Assembly (NCBI GenBank): GCA_020343675.1
Contig: CP070806.1
Span: forward strand, 4,267,980-4,301,020
Direction of reading: 5' to 3'
Length of the DNA stretch: 33,041 nucleotides
Source: Phycisphaerales bacterium
GTDB lineage: Bacteria > Planctomycetota > Phycisphaerae > Sedimentisphaerales > Anaerobacaceae
In this document: positions 1-7,258 of the stretch, in pieces
Position numbering within the stretch: the first letter of the stretch is position 1
Layout: each line of letters opens with the position of its first letter
Translations under genes and position numbers: made by a program
The notes under the pieces: generated by a model
The model's input: the letters and a program-made list of their open reading frames with translations, nothing else
The model's database searches: none
Told to the model about the DNA's origin: nothing

Positions 1-518
1 TAGTAATAGACGGCGTTGGCGTCGGCGACCTCGATCATGCAGACGGGCTGGTCGATCCCTGGGCCGTACATGTACTTCCTCAAGAGATTGTTGTTCCCAT
101 CGTACTCGGCAATGACTTGCGCCCCATCATACACGTATCTCGTCGAATATCCATCGACTTTTTTCTCGACACGCCGGCCGGTTACATCGTGCTTGTAGTC
201 GATTTGCTGCCATTCCGCCGGATCTTGTTGCGGGGAAGGGCCGGTCCACTGGACGAAGTCCACCCAGCCGGAGTCGTCGCCGTCATAATCGCTGCCATCC
301 TTTTCGTACACCCATTTGAGGATGTGCGTACCTGCCGGGACGGAATAGGACTTGAGCGTCCAGTCCACCTCGCCGCTGATTTCGTCCTTGAGGGTCTCGT
401 CGATGTAGAACTGGAGATAATCGTCGTTCTGCTCGGAGGAGACCTTCCAGTAGAAAGACATTTCATCGCCGTCATAGTGACTGGGCGTGGTATGAGAGTA
501 GCTAATGGAGCTGTCCAT
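1..518 (-). CDS. RHS-repeat protein fragment, runs off the left edge
   Basis: The minus-strand frame is open from an ATG at 518 to the window edge, so the C-terminal part is missing. The N-terminal ~90 residues look like the beta-sandwich (MAM-like) module common in planctomycete extracellular proteins, with the motifs SFYWKVSSEQ and GWVDFVQWTGP. The rest has the RHS/YD-repeat signature, with DVTGRRVEKKVDGYSTRYVYDG followed by VIAEYD and LLRKYMYGPGIDQP. RHS proteins are large secreted or surface shells that often carry variable C-terminal toxin domains; none is visible here. The frame stays open upstream to a stop near 579 and would encode a hydrophobic stretch (LACILFAAAATYFW), so a non-ATG start with a signal-like segment is possible. 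A full-length RHS protein would have a long N-terminal part, so this is probably the 3' remnant of a truncated gene. Confidence 0.75.
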   Translation of the reverse strand, partial: MDSSISYSHTTPSHYDGDEMSFYWKVSSEQNDDYLQFYIDETLKDEISGEVDWTLKSYSVPAGTHILKWVYEKDGSDYDGDDSGWVDFVQWTGPSPQQDPAEWQQIDYKHDVTGRRVEKKVDGYSTRYVYDGAQVIAEYDGNNNLLRKYMYGPGIDQPVCMIEVADANAVYY

Positions 519-634
519 TTTTCGAGTGGGCCAAAAATACGTAGCGGCCGCAGCGAACAAAATGCACGCTAACCGGATATGTTAATCAGGCCGCATGCGA
601 GCCTCTATACGAGTCAATTTCGTCTTCTCCGGAG

Positions 635-678
635 CCCCTGCTTCGATAATTGCCTTCCATCCGAGCAGGGGTTTTTTT
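635..678 (+). terminator. Terminator-like hairpin with T-run
   Basis: CCCCTGCT (635-642) pairs perfectly with AGCAGGGG (664-671) across a 21-base loop and is followed by seven T (672-678), the layout of a Rho-independent terminator on the plus strand. No plus-strand gene ends just upstream, so its client is unclear. The same stem recurs at 12079 and 25017. Confidence 0.5.
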
Positions 679-680
679 CA

Positions 681-702
681 AAAAATACGTAGTCACCACA
701 AT
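681..702 (-). repeat. Dispersed repeat, copy A
   Basis: On the minus strand this reads ATTGTGGTGACTACG followed by TATTTTT. The 22 bases are identical to those at 25337-25358 and 28044-28065. The copy abuts the hairpin at 635-678. Its function is unknown. Confidence 0.8.
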
Positions 703-731
703 TGACCAGCGATGATCTGAGCCTGTATTCT
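702..731 (+). promoter_or_regulatory. Possible sigma-70 promoter for the protease gene
   Basis: TTGACC (702-707), an 18-base spacer and TATTCT (726-731). This would give a leader of about 190 bases before the start codon at 930. The match is moderate and the distance is long. Confidence 0.35.
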
Positions 732-929
732 GCGTACAAGCACAACAGGCGGAAAAGGCATTTTGCGGCATTTTTCGGGCGAGAGTTCTGCGGTCAACAT
801 CTGCCCGGCATGGTCTGTCAGAGGCTCCGGGGTCGTGTTGCCATGGGGTGTGTCTGGCAAATCTCGACGGAGTTGACCTCGGACAGGAAAGATAAACTCA
901 AAACCATTCAACGCGAAAGGAGATTCAGA

Positions 930-1823
930 ATGGCACGGAAGAAAAGTCTCAGGAAGACCGGCAGCGGCGAAGTCCCGGGCCCGACTGTCGAAGGCAACGG
1001 AACGCAATCAGCGGCGGAAGTAGTCAGCGCAGCGCTCCATGAGGTCAGAATCCACAAGAGGCGGATTCTTAATTGCGTTCCATCGCTGAAACAGGAAGAA
1101 GACTGGACCATCGAGACGGCTCGCGAAGCCAAGCTCCTGCCTGCTCGCTTGTTACGACCGGCACGCCGCGACCTACGCGCATCCTGGTGGAAGATTCGCA
1201 ATCAGAGGCAAACCGGTGCCTGTGTCGGCTTTGGCTCCGCCGATGGCGTGCTTCGCTGGCATTATGTGCAGGCCAACCTGATCGCCAGGGCCCAAGAGAC
1301 CTCGCCCCGATTCATCTGGATGGCCAACAAAGAAACGGATGATGTTACCGCTTACCCCACGACCTTTATTGAAACGGCGGGAACGCAGACCAAGTGGGCG
1401 CTTCGAATTGCCCGTAGGTACGGGTGTGTCTTAGAGAGGGACCTTTCGATGCGGAACGGCCTGTACACGGGTTCCACCCTGTCTTTCTACACGATGGCTG
1501 CCAAGCTGCGAATCAAGGCGTACTTTAATCTCGGTCGAAATCTCGAAATCTGGCGCTACTGGATCGGCCTGCAAGGTCCCATCTTGACGCGGCTGAACTG
1601 CGACCGCTCATGGATGAACGCGACCAGAACGAGATGCCATCTGAAGACGTACCCCACCGGCCCTCTCTACGGTGGCCATGCGGTCGCACTTGTTGGCTAC
1701 ACGAGGGACTACTTCATCGTGCGGAACAGTTGGGGCACGGCCTGGGGAGACCGGGGCTTCGTCTATGCGTGGGATTCTTACGCCCAAAACGCATTCACCG
1801 AGGCCTACGGAGTCGTGCTGTAG
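930..1823 (+). CDS. Papain-like (C1 family) cysteine protease
   Basis: This 297-residue protein has the papain catalytic set. The oxyanion-hole Gln92 lies six residues before the nucleophile Cys98 (QRQTGACVGFGSADG). The general base His250 is in YGGHAVALVGY, and Asn266 is in RNSWGTAWGDRGF. The 6- and 16-residue spacings equal those of papain (Q19/C25 and H159/N175). Residues 1-85 are basic and lack hydrophobic signal character, so the enzyme looks cytoplasmic, or exported by another route. Start 930 is preferred because AAGGAG sits seven bases upstream; the frame is open to 702 but that extension has no domain. It stands alone, divergent from the RHS fragment, so a link to it is speculative. 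The enzyme class is secure; the substrate is unknown. Confidence 0.85.
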   Translation: MARKKSLRKTGSGEVPGPTVEGNGTQSAAEVVSAALHEVRIHKRRILNCVPSLKQEEDWTIETAREAKLLPARLLRPARRDLRASWWKIRNQRQTGACVGFGSADGVLRWHYVQANLIARAQETSPRFIWMANKETDDVTAYPTTFIETAGTQTKWALRIARRYGCVLERDLSMRNGLYTGSTLSFYTMAAKLRIKAYFNLGRNLEIWRYWIGLQGPILTRLNCDRSWMNATRTRCHLKTYPTGPLYGGHAVALVGYTRDYFIVRNSWGTAWGDRGFVYAWDSYAQNAFTEAYGVVL

Positions 1824-1953
1824 CGACCGACCCGTGACCATCAAGTTGCTATCAGGGAGTGGACCGTTGCAGCATCGCGGCGGTATGCGGAGGGGCTCTG
1901 TCTGCTTCGAAGCCGGATATTGTGAAAACTCCCCCCAAGTTCATTTCTCGCTT

Positions 1954-2208
1954 TCACGTAGAATGCTGGCGGGAAAGAACGCAAAGATCGTGCGGGAATT
2001 CGTCCTTCACGATGAAAATGGTCGAAATCCCCGGTCCGAAACACCAAGTGAGCTCACAGTCGGGCAGCGAGACGCTCAGGATCGTGTATTTGGAGCCTTC
2101 CGATACGGGGCGTCCGTCTTCCTTACCCTCTTTGAAGGGCTGCTTGCCCCGCGTTTTGACAGGTTTGTCTGAAGCGTACGTATACATAATCCACTCCCGC
2201 AATTCCAT
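1954..2208 (-). CDS. Small hypothetical protein (84 aa)
   Basis: The ATG at 2208 is preceded by a strong AGGAGG (GAGGAGGGCAATG), although with a short spacer. The product begins MELREWIMYTYASDKP and has a central charged stretch followed by a beta-like segment (SKYTILSVSLPDCELTWCFG). I recognise no family. It lacks a signal peptide and membrane segments. It lies tail to tail with the protease gene. The evidence for coding is the ribosome binding site and a plausible composition, so it may still be spurious. Confidence 0.45.
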   Translation of the reverse strand: MELREWIMYTYASDKPVKTRGKQPFKEGKEDGRPVSEGSKYTILSVSLPDCELTWCFGPGISTIFIVKDEFPHDLCVLSRQHST

Positions 2209-2326
2209 TGCCCTCCTCTATATGTATGAAGCGTTTCAGAGAGGCAGAATGTTGACGGTTATTTTCGGAGAATTTTAAATTTTTTTCATTCTCCAAGCTG
2301 CAACGATTGCACTGAGTCCGCTCAGC

Positions 2327-2354
2327 TTGAAAATGGCCTCAAATCTGCTATAAT
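2327..2354 (+). promoter_or_regulatory. Sigma-70 promoter for the DUF2156 gene
   Basis: TTGAAA (2327-2332), a 16-base spacer and a perfect TATAAT (2349-2354). Transcription would start near 2361, leaving a leader of about 90 bases before the ATG at 2450. Confidence 0.75.
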
Positions 2355-2449
2355 GCGGCCATAAATGCCCACAAAGGGGGAGTAGTGCCCCGCGCTGGCG
2401 GGCTGAATCGGACGAAAATAAGTCGAGCGGCAAGGAGATTTCAAGAGCG

Positions 2450-3313
2450 ATGATCGCACAATATCCGGCTTTTTCGGAGATTTCCGCCGACATGCGGCCA
2501 GTCCTGCACCCAATGTTCAAGGCGCTGGCAGAGGGAATTTCAGAATTCACTTTCGCCAACATCTACCTTTTCAGGAGGGCGCACGAGTACAGAGTCTCTG
2601 CGTTGCAGGACGGGCTGGTTGCCATCTTCGGCAGGGATCGCGATGTGCCTTTTTTCATGCTCCCATTCGGATTGCCTGACGAAGGCATTCTCCGCGAGCT
2701 TTTCGCCCATTGCGGGGCCATGAAAGCGGTCAGCGGGTCGCAGGCTGAGAAACTGGCGGTTCTGGGATACCGCGTTTCGGAGGATAGAGACAATTTCGAC
2801 TATCTCTATTCGCGGGCCGACCTCGTGAATCTGACCGGGCGCAAGTTTCATAAGAAGAAGAACCTGCTGAACATGTTTATAAGGAACAATGAGTGCAGAG
2901 CCGAACCGCTGCTGGAAGAATACCGCGATGATGCGCTGCGGATTCTGTACGAATGGAATCGTCGCAACAGCGGGGCGAGCGATTTTTCTGCCGCCAGGGA
3001 GGCGTTGGAGAAGATGTGGCCTCTGCAACTGTGTGGCGGCATCTTTTATATCGGTGAGCAGCCGGCGGCGTATTGCCTCGGTGAGGAGCTGGCCCTTGGC
3101 AAGAGTTTTGTCATACACTTCGAGAAAGCGGTGCTGGAGCCGGAGTTCAAGGGAATCTACCAGTTCATCAACCAGGCTTTCGCGTCAATTCTGCCGGAGA
3201 AATACGAGACGTTGAACCGCGAGCAGGACCTTGGCGAGCCTGGGTTGCGGCAGGCGAAGGAAAGCTATCATCCCGCTGGCTTCGTGAAGAAGTACAGAGC
3301 CTGGCCCCGTTAG
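2450..3313 (+). CDS. DUF2156 family protein (GNAT-like fold)
   Basis: This 287-residue protein matches the DUF2156 family, which has two acyltransferase-like (GNAT) halves and is related to the aminoacyl-transfer domain of phosphatidylglycerol lysyltransferase. Typical segments are FTFANIYLFRRAHEYRVS near the N-terminus, DYLYSRADLVNLTGRKFHKKKNLLNMF in the middle, and SFVIHFEKAVLEPEFKGIYQFINQAFA with LNREQDLGEPGLRQAKESYHP at the C-terminus. No transmembrane segment is seen, so it is probably cytoplasmic. The start has AAGGAG about 12 bases upstream. The real substrate of stand-alone DUF2156 proteins is mostly unknown, and a membrane-lipid or peptide modification role is only inferred. gpsA follows about 100 bases downstream on the same strand. 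Confidence 0.8.
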   Translation: MIAQYPAFSEISADMRPVLHPMFKALAEGISEFTFANIYLFRRAHEYRVSALQDGLVAIFGRDRDVPFFMLPFGLPDEGILRELFAHCGAMKAVSGSQAEKLAVLGYRVSEDRDNFDYLYSRADLVNLTGRKFHKKKNLLNMFIRNNECRAEPLLEEYRDDALRILYEWNRRNSGASDFSAAREALEKMWPLQLCGGIFYIGEQPAAYCLGEELALGKSFVIHFEKAVLEPEFKGIYQFINQAFASILPEKYETLNREQDLGEPGLRQAKESYHPAGFVKKYRAWPR

Positions 3314-3415
3314 GCTGCTCTGTTGCGGCGGGTCCCGGGCTGGCTTTTTGGCCCCGTGTGTCGCAGGGAATATCCGGATTGACATCGCCGGGCGCGGCTG
3401 GTTTAATTGGCCGTC

Positions 3416-4447
3416 ATGTTCAAGAATATCTCCATCATAGGCGATGGCGGGATGGGCACCGTCCTGGGTATGTCACTGTATGACAAAGGCATTGCTGCTC
3501 GCATATGGGGCTATGACCGCGAGCAGCTGGCCCAGATTGCGGCCGATCGTGAGAATAAGAAATTCCTGCCCGGCTATACCTTGCCCGCGGCGCTCGTGTT
3601 TGAGCCCGACGATGAGCGCATCATGGCCGGGGCGGACCTGGTCATCTCTGCCGTCCCGTGTCAGTTCATGCGCCGTATCTGGAGCCGGCTCAGAGACCAC
3701 GTTCCAGAGGGAGTCCCGATTGTCTCGGTGGCAAAGGGCGTTGAGAATGATACCTTGCTGCGCCCCACGCAGATACTGGCGGAGGTTCTCGGGTTTGCTC
3801 AGCATGACAGAAAGGGGCGGGGGAATGCCTGGAGCGACGGATTGGCGGCGCTCAGCGGCCCGACCATTGCGGATGAGCTGGCCAGAAGACTGCCCGCAAC
3901 GGCCTGTGTGGCAACCATGGACCAAGAATTAGCCAAACAAATCCAGCGCACTTTCAGTTTGCCCTGGTTCCGTGTTTACACCAATACGGATATTGTCGGT
4001 GTCGAACTGGCCGGAGCGATGAAGAACATCATTGCCATAGCGGCCGGCATCATAGACGGCACAGGAGCCGGCGACAATGCTAAAGCCGCTCTTCTGACCA
4101 GGGGGCTCGCCGAAATCACGCGGTTGGGGGTAGCTATGGGAGCGATGCCTCAGACGTTTTCAGGCCTGACCGGTCTCGGGGACCTGGTGACAACCTGCAT
4201 TTCGCCCAGGGGAAGAAACCGTTCTTTCGGCGAGAGGATAGGTGAAGGCCAAACCGTGGATCGAGCCCAACATGCCAACGAATCCGTGGTTGAGGGCATT
4301 GCGACTTGCGAATCCGTCGTTGCGCTTGCCCGGCGATACGATATTGAAATGCCGATTACGCAGGCCGTCTATGAAGTCCTGTTCAAGGATAAGCCGGTAC
4401 AGAAGGCGATTGCCGATTTGATGCGGCGCAGGCTTAAGGCTGAATGA
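3416..4447 (+). CDS. gpsA: NAD(P)-dependent glycerol-3-phosphate dehydrogenase
   Basis: It reduces dihydroxyacetone phosphate to sn-glycerol-3-phosphate for phospholipid synthesis in the cytosol. The 343-residue product has the N-terminal Rossmann motif GDGGMG (residues 9-14), Lys107 in SVAKG, the catalytic Lys203 in GAMKNIIAIAAG, the GLGDL motif (253-257) and the substrate-binding RNRSFG (267-272). All are in the usual order, and the length is normal for the family. The ATG at 3416 is chosen over an in-frame TTG at 3407; neither has a clear Shine-Dalgarno sequence. The stop is TGA, followed by about 390 bases before pilM. Confidence 0.95.
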   Translation: MFKNISIIGDGGMGTVLGMSLYDKGIAARIWGYDREQLAQIAADRENKKFLPGYTLPAALVFEPDDERIMAGADLVISAVPCQFMRRIWSRLRDHVPEGVPIVSVAKGVENDTLLRPTQILAEVLGFAQHDRKGRGNAWSDGLAALSGPTIADELARRLPATACVATMDQELAKQIQRTFSLPWFRVYTNTDIVGVELAGAMKNIIAIAAGIIDGTGAGDNAKAALLTRGLAEITRLGVAMGAMPQTFSGLTGLGDLVTTCISPRGRNRSFGERIGEGQTVDRAQHANESVVEGIATCESVVALARRYDIEMPITQAVYEVLFKDKPVQKAIADLMRRRLKAE

Positions 4448-4836
4448 CGGCACGCCGGCGGTCCAGACCCGTCGATTTGTCCTATAAGCCTCCTGTTGAG
4501 TTTTGCCCGTGCGAGAGCTCATGCGCTCCGATCAGACCGCTTGTCGAAAATGACGTCGCGCACGGAAATCCTGGGGCGCTGGCGGGGTCTTCTCAGACCG
4601 GCAAAACGCCGGCATGCCCCAAGTTGCTCCTGTACCCAAAAAGTGCCCCGGCGGATGGGGATCGCCGATTTTATCAGAAGCGGGAGTATCCTTGCGCAGT
4701 CCCTCTCGGAATGAGCGGCCAATATTTTCGCCCCCATTTGGCTCTCTTGGGTTCTGTTTCATATATTTTAGTTGGTGTCGCAATTGTTGTCAGTAATGCG
4801 CAGGTAGATCATTTAGTTGAGGCGGTGAGTAAGACA
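4448..4836. other. Gap between gpsA and the pilus operon
   Basis: The frame of pilM is open through this stretch, but the translation (rich in Pro, Arg and Cys, with a stray hydrophobic patch) resembles no part of PilM. PilM proteins begin at the actin-like fold encoded from 4837. A possible promoter lies at 4738-4767. I see nothing else. Confidence 0.6.
4738..4767 (+). promoter_or_regulatory. Possible sigma-70 promoter of the pilus operon
   Basis: TTGGCT (4738-4743), an 18-base spacer and TATATT (4762-4767). This places the transcript start about 63 bases before the pilM ATG. No sigma-54 -24/-12 pattern was seen here. Confidence 0.4.
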
Positions 4837-5811
4837 ATGTTGGGGCTTCTGAAAAACCACGCATATTCAATCGGTGTTGACGTCGGGTATGACAGCCTGA
4901 GGCTCGCGCAGCTCGGTAGCAACGGCCACGGTCTGACCCTGATCGCCGGCAACCACAAGGACAGGCCCGGGAACGTCAATCCCGCCAGCAGCGACTGGCA
5001 GAAATGGGCGATTGACAGCATGCATTTGCTGGCTGCCTACGGCGACTTTCGCGGCAAAGAGGTCGTCGCCGCGATGCCGGCGAGTGAGGTTTTCATTGAT
5101 CACATAAAAAAGCCCAAGGTCGATGATGGCAAACTCCAGGAGACCGTCTTCTCGAAAGTCAAACAGAAACTTCCGTTTGAGTCTCTTCGAGAGAACACCC
5201 TGATGCAATACATCCTCATGGAAGAAGACAACGTCATGGTTCTGGCCACGGAGCGCAGGAAGGTGGACAGGAATCTGGCGATATATGAAGAGGCCGGACT
5301 CTCGATCAAGTGTATCGGTGTCTGGCCGGTTGCCCTGACAAACAGCTACATCAGGTTTTTTGGCCGGCGCAATTCCGACCTGAACGCGATTGTGATGCTC
5401 CTTTGCATCGAAGCCGATTGCACGAATGTTGTCGTTTGTCGCCACAGCAATCTGCTGTTGGCACGTTCGATCTCCGTCGGGTTCAGACGGTTGGATGATG
5501 AGCAGGCCGTCACAAGGCTGGTGATGGAGTTGACTGCGTGTAAGCGTCAGTTCAGCTTGATGTATCGAAACAGTCGCATAGAGCGTTTGCTTTTCCTTTC
5601 GGGTCGGGCGACGGACAAGGAAGTCTTTGCGACCATAGCAAGGCAATTGGAGATGCCGGCGCAGGTGGGAGACTGCTTGGCCGCCGTCGAGATAGCAAAA
5701 TCCTGTCGCATGGGAGCGGCCGAGGCGGACAAACAGGAGACCACGACTGTCATAGACAGAAGAGATCCGCGCGTCAACTGGGCGGTTGCTTTCGGATTGA
5801 GCCTCTTGTAA
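4837..5811 (+). CDS. pilM: Type IV pilus assembly protein PilM
   Basis: PilM is the cytoplasmic actin-like ATP-binding protein that binds the N-terminal tail of PilN and docks the inner-membrane alignment complex. The 324-residue product opens with MLGLLKNHAYSIGVDVGYDSLRLAQL, the characteristic PilM start in which IGVDVG is the phosphate-1 loop of the actin fold. It then shows VVAAMPASEVFIDHI and the PFESLRENTLMQYIL segment typical of the family. LLFLSGRATD near residue 255 corresponds to the later nucleotide-binding loop. The start at 4837 follows a weak purine-rich site (GAGGCGGTGAG). pilN begins 58 bases after the stop, so they are almost certainly co-transcribed. Confidence 0.9.
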   Translation: MLGLLKNHAYSIGVDVGYDSLRLAQLGSNGHGLTLIAGNHKDRPGNVNPASSDWQKWAIDSMHLLAAYGDFRGKEVVAAMPASEVFIDHIKKPKVDDGKLQETVFSKVKQKLPFESLRENTLMQYILMEEDNVMVLATERRKVDRNLAIYEEAGLSIKCIGVWPVALTNSYIRFFGRRNSDLNAIVMLLCIEADCTNVVVCRHSNLLLARSISVGFRRLDDEQAVTRLVMELTACKRQFSLMYRNSRIERLLFLSGRATDKEVFATIARQLEMPAQVGDCLAAVEIAKSCRMGAAEADKQETTTVIDRRDPRVNWAVAFGLSLL

Positions 5812-5869
5812 GAGCGCGAGAGGGGCCTCGAAGCCGGGGCGACTACCAGAAAAGAGGAGGTAAACCAAA

Positions 5870-6598
5870 ATGGTCGATGTAAATTTTGTTCCTGAAGACT
5901 ATGCTCAAAACAACGAATCCCGCAGGACAAACTTCATATATCTTGTGCTGTTCGCGGTCCTGATGACGGCCCTGGGCGGCTCATTTGCGGCGGTCAAAAT
6001 ACGCCAGCGTGCCTGCATCGCGAATGAAGAGCTTGTCAACAAGAGGTTGGCGGAAATGCAGGAGGCCATAAAGCAATTCGAAGAGCTTCAGGCAAAGCGA
6101 AGAGAGATGATGAAGACGGCGCTGACGACCGCAGAGCTGATTGAGCCGGTGCCGAGAAGCATTCTCTTGGCGTCGCTGACAAATAACCTGCCCACGGGCG
6201 TCTCACTCTCCGATCTGAAGCTCGTTCAGAAACAGATCAAGCAGAACGCCTCCGTCGCAACGACCAGCAAGTACCAGGCGACGCAGGCTCAAAAAAGATC
6301 GCAGCAGGAAGACCAGCAGAATGCGGCGTCCGTGAATCCGGAGAAGCTGGTCGAGACGCATATCAACATAGGAGGTGTCGCCCCGAGCGACCTCCAAGTC
6401 GCGGCTTACATTAAGAGACTCACCGGCTCAAGTCTGCTGGATAACGTGGCCCTTGTGGAGTCGAAAGAATACAAGGTGGAGGCAACCACCCTTAGACAAT
6501 TCAAACTGACGGCGATGCTCCGCAAGGATGTGCATCTTACCAAGGAAGACGTCGAGGGAATCAGGAGCAAAGCGGTCAATAGTATATGGAATTTTTGA
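5870..6598 (+). CDS. pilN: Type IV pilus inner-membrane protein PilN
   Basis: PilN is a bitopic inner-membrane protein; its short cytoplasmic tail binds PilM and its periplasmic domain pairs with PilO. The product (242 aa) begins MVDVNFVPEDYAQNNESRR, matching the conserved VN(F/L)LP tail motif. A single membrane segment follows at about residues 24-43, then a coiled coil (45-85) and an alpha/beta ferredoxin-like region with the strands ETHINIGGVAPSDLQVAAYI. A Gln/Lys-rich insertion (about residues 120-155, QAQKRSQQEDQQN) lies between the coiled coil and that fold. The start has a strong GAGGAGGT. A perfect hairpin follows in the gap before pilO. Confidence 0.88.
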   Translation: MVDVNFVPEDYAQNNESRRTNFIYLVLFAVLMTALGGSFAAVKIRQRACIANEELVNKRLAEMQEAIKQFEELQAKRREMMKTALTTAELIEPVPRSILLASLTNNLPTGVSLSDLKLVQKQIKQNASVATTSKYQATQAQKRSQQEDQQNAASVNPEKLVETHINIGGVAPSDLQVAAYIKRLTGSSLLDNVALVESKEYKVEATTLRQFKLTAMLRKDVHLTKEDVEGIRSKAVNSIWNF

Positions 6599-6612
6599 GT
6601 ACCCGTGCCGCT

Positions 6613-6636
6613 TGGGGGCCCTGTTCAGGGCCCCCA
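6613..6636 (+). other. Perfect 11-bp hairpin between pilN and pilO
   Basis: TGGGGGCCCTG (6613-6623) and CAGGGCCCCCA (6626-6636) are perfectly complementary with a two-base gap. There is no T-run, so full termination is unlikely. A processing site, mRNA stabiliser or partial attenuator that sets pilM/N against downstream expression is possible. Confidence 0.7.
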
Positions 6637-6674
6637 GGGCAAAATGGGTTCATCCTTAAGACGAGGGTATCATT

Positions 6675-7211
6675 ATGACTGGCAATCTCAGAAAAGTTAT
6701 CTTTCTTATCTTATTGGTGGGTGTCGCCGTCGTCGGCTACCAGTATATGATTAAACCGGCGAATGCCCATCTGGCCGAGGCCAAGGGGCGGGTCGATGCG
6801 AAACTGGCCCAACTGGCCAAATTCGAGGAGGCTACCGCCGCCGCAGAAAGCCTGACCAAGCAGCTTGAGCAATTGCAGCAGGCCATGGGATTCTTCGAAA
6901 GTAAACTGCCTCCTACAAGCCAGATCCACGAAGTGCTTGAGCAAGTCACGGTTATCGCTCAGAAGCAAGGCCTCAAGCCCAAGACCATTCGGACCCTCAA
7001 CAGAAAAGACAACAGCGGCTACATAGAACAGCCGTTGACAATGGCGCTGGAGGGCAACTTCAGCTCCTTCTATTCGTTTCTTCTGGAGCTTGAGAAACTG
7101 CCGCGCATCATGAAAATTCGCGAGTTGGATGTGGGGAAGACCAAGGATGACGACGGACAGATAGCGGCTGATTTCACCGTGAGTATATTCTTCCAGAATG
7201 TGAACGGTTAA
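6675..7211 (+). CDS. pilO: Type IV pilus inner-membrane protein PilO
   Basis: PilO forms heterodimers with PilN through coiled coils and ferredoxin-like domains in the periplasm, transmitting between the pilus motor and the outer-membrane channel. The 178-residue product has one N-terminal membrane segment (residues 8-24, VIFLILLVGVAVVGYQYMI) and a coiled coil (about 30-75, rich in AKLAQLAKFEEA-type heptads). It then has a C-terminal ferredoxin-like domain with SSFYSFLLELEKLPRIMKI, the hallmark PilO motif, followed by LDVGK and FTVSIFF. The length is normal for PilO. GAGGGT precedes the start at a suitable distance. It sits between pilN and the anchor protein. Confidence 0.9.
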   Translation: MTGNLRKVIFLILLVGVAVVGYQYMIKPANAHLAEAKGRVDAKLAQLAKFEEATAAAESLTKQLEQLQQAMGFFESKLPPTSQIHEVLEQVTVIAQKQGLKPKTIRTLNRKDNSGYIEQPLTMALEGNFSSFYSFLLELEKLPRIMKIRELDVGKTKDDDGQIAADFTVSIFFQNVNG

Positions 7212-7258
7212 GAGCAGAAACCCAACCTCAATCAGATACGAAATTAGGGAGCCTGACT

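Larger units (their letters stand above)
519..929. other. Gap between RHS fragment and protease
   Basis: No convincing gene is present. The stretch holds a partial copy (533-545) and a full copy (681-702) of the dispersed GTGGTGACTACGTATTTTT repeat, both on the minus strand. It also holds a terminator-like hairpin (635-678) and a possible promoter for the protease gene (702-731). Reading frames that extend the protease upstream of 930 lack any recognisable domain. Confidence 0.6.

Noticed and set aside
702-929. Upstream extension of the protease frame
   Set aside because: A good ribosome binding site supports 930, and the extra residues look non-coding.
4444-4836. N-terminal extension of PilM from 4444
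   Set aside because: The extension does not resemble PilM, overlaps gpsA and contains the likely promoter; the family starts at 4837.
4867-5868. Minus-strand 333-codon ORF
   Set aside because: Antisense of pilM.
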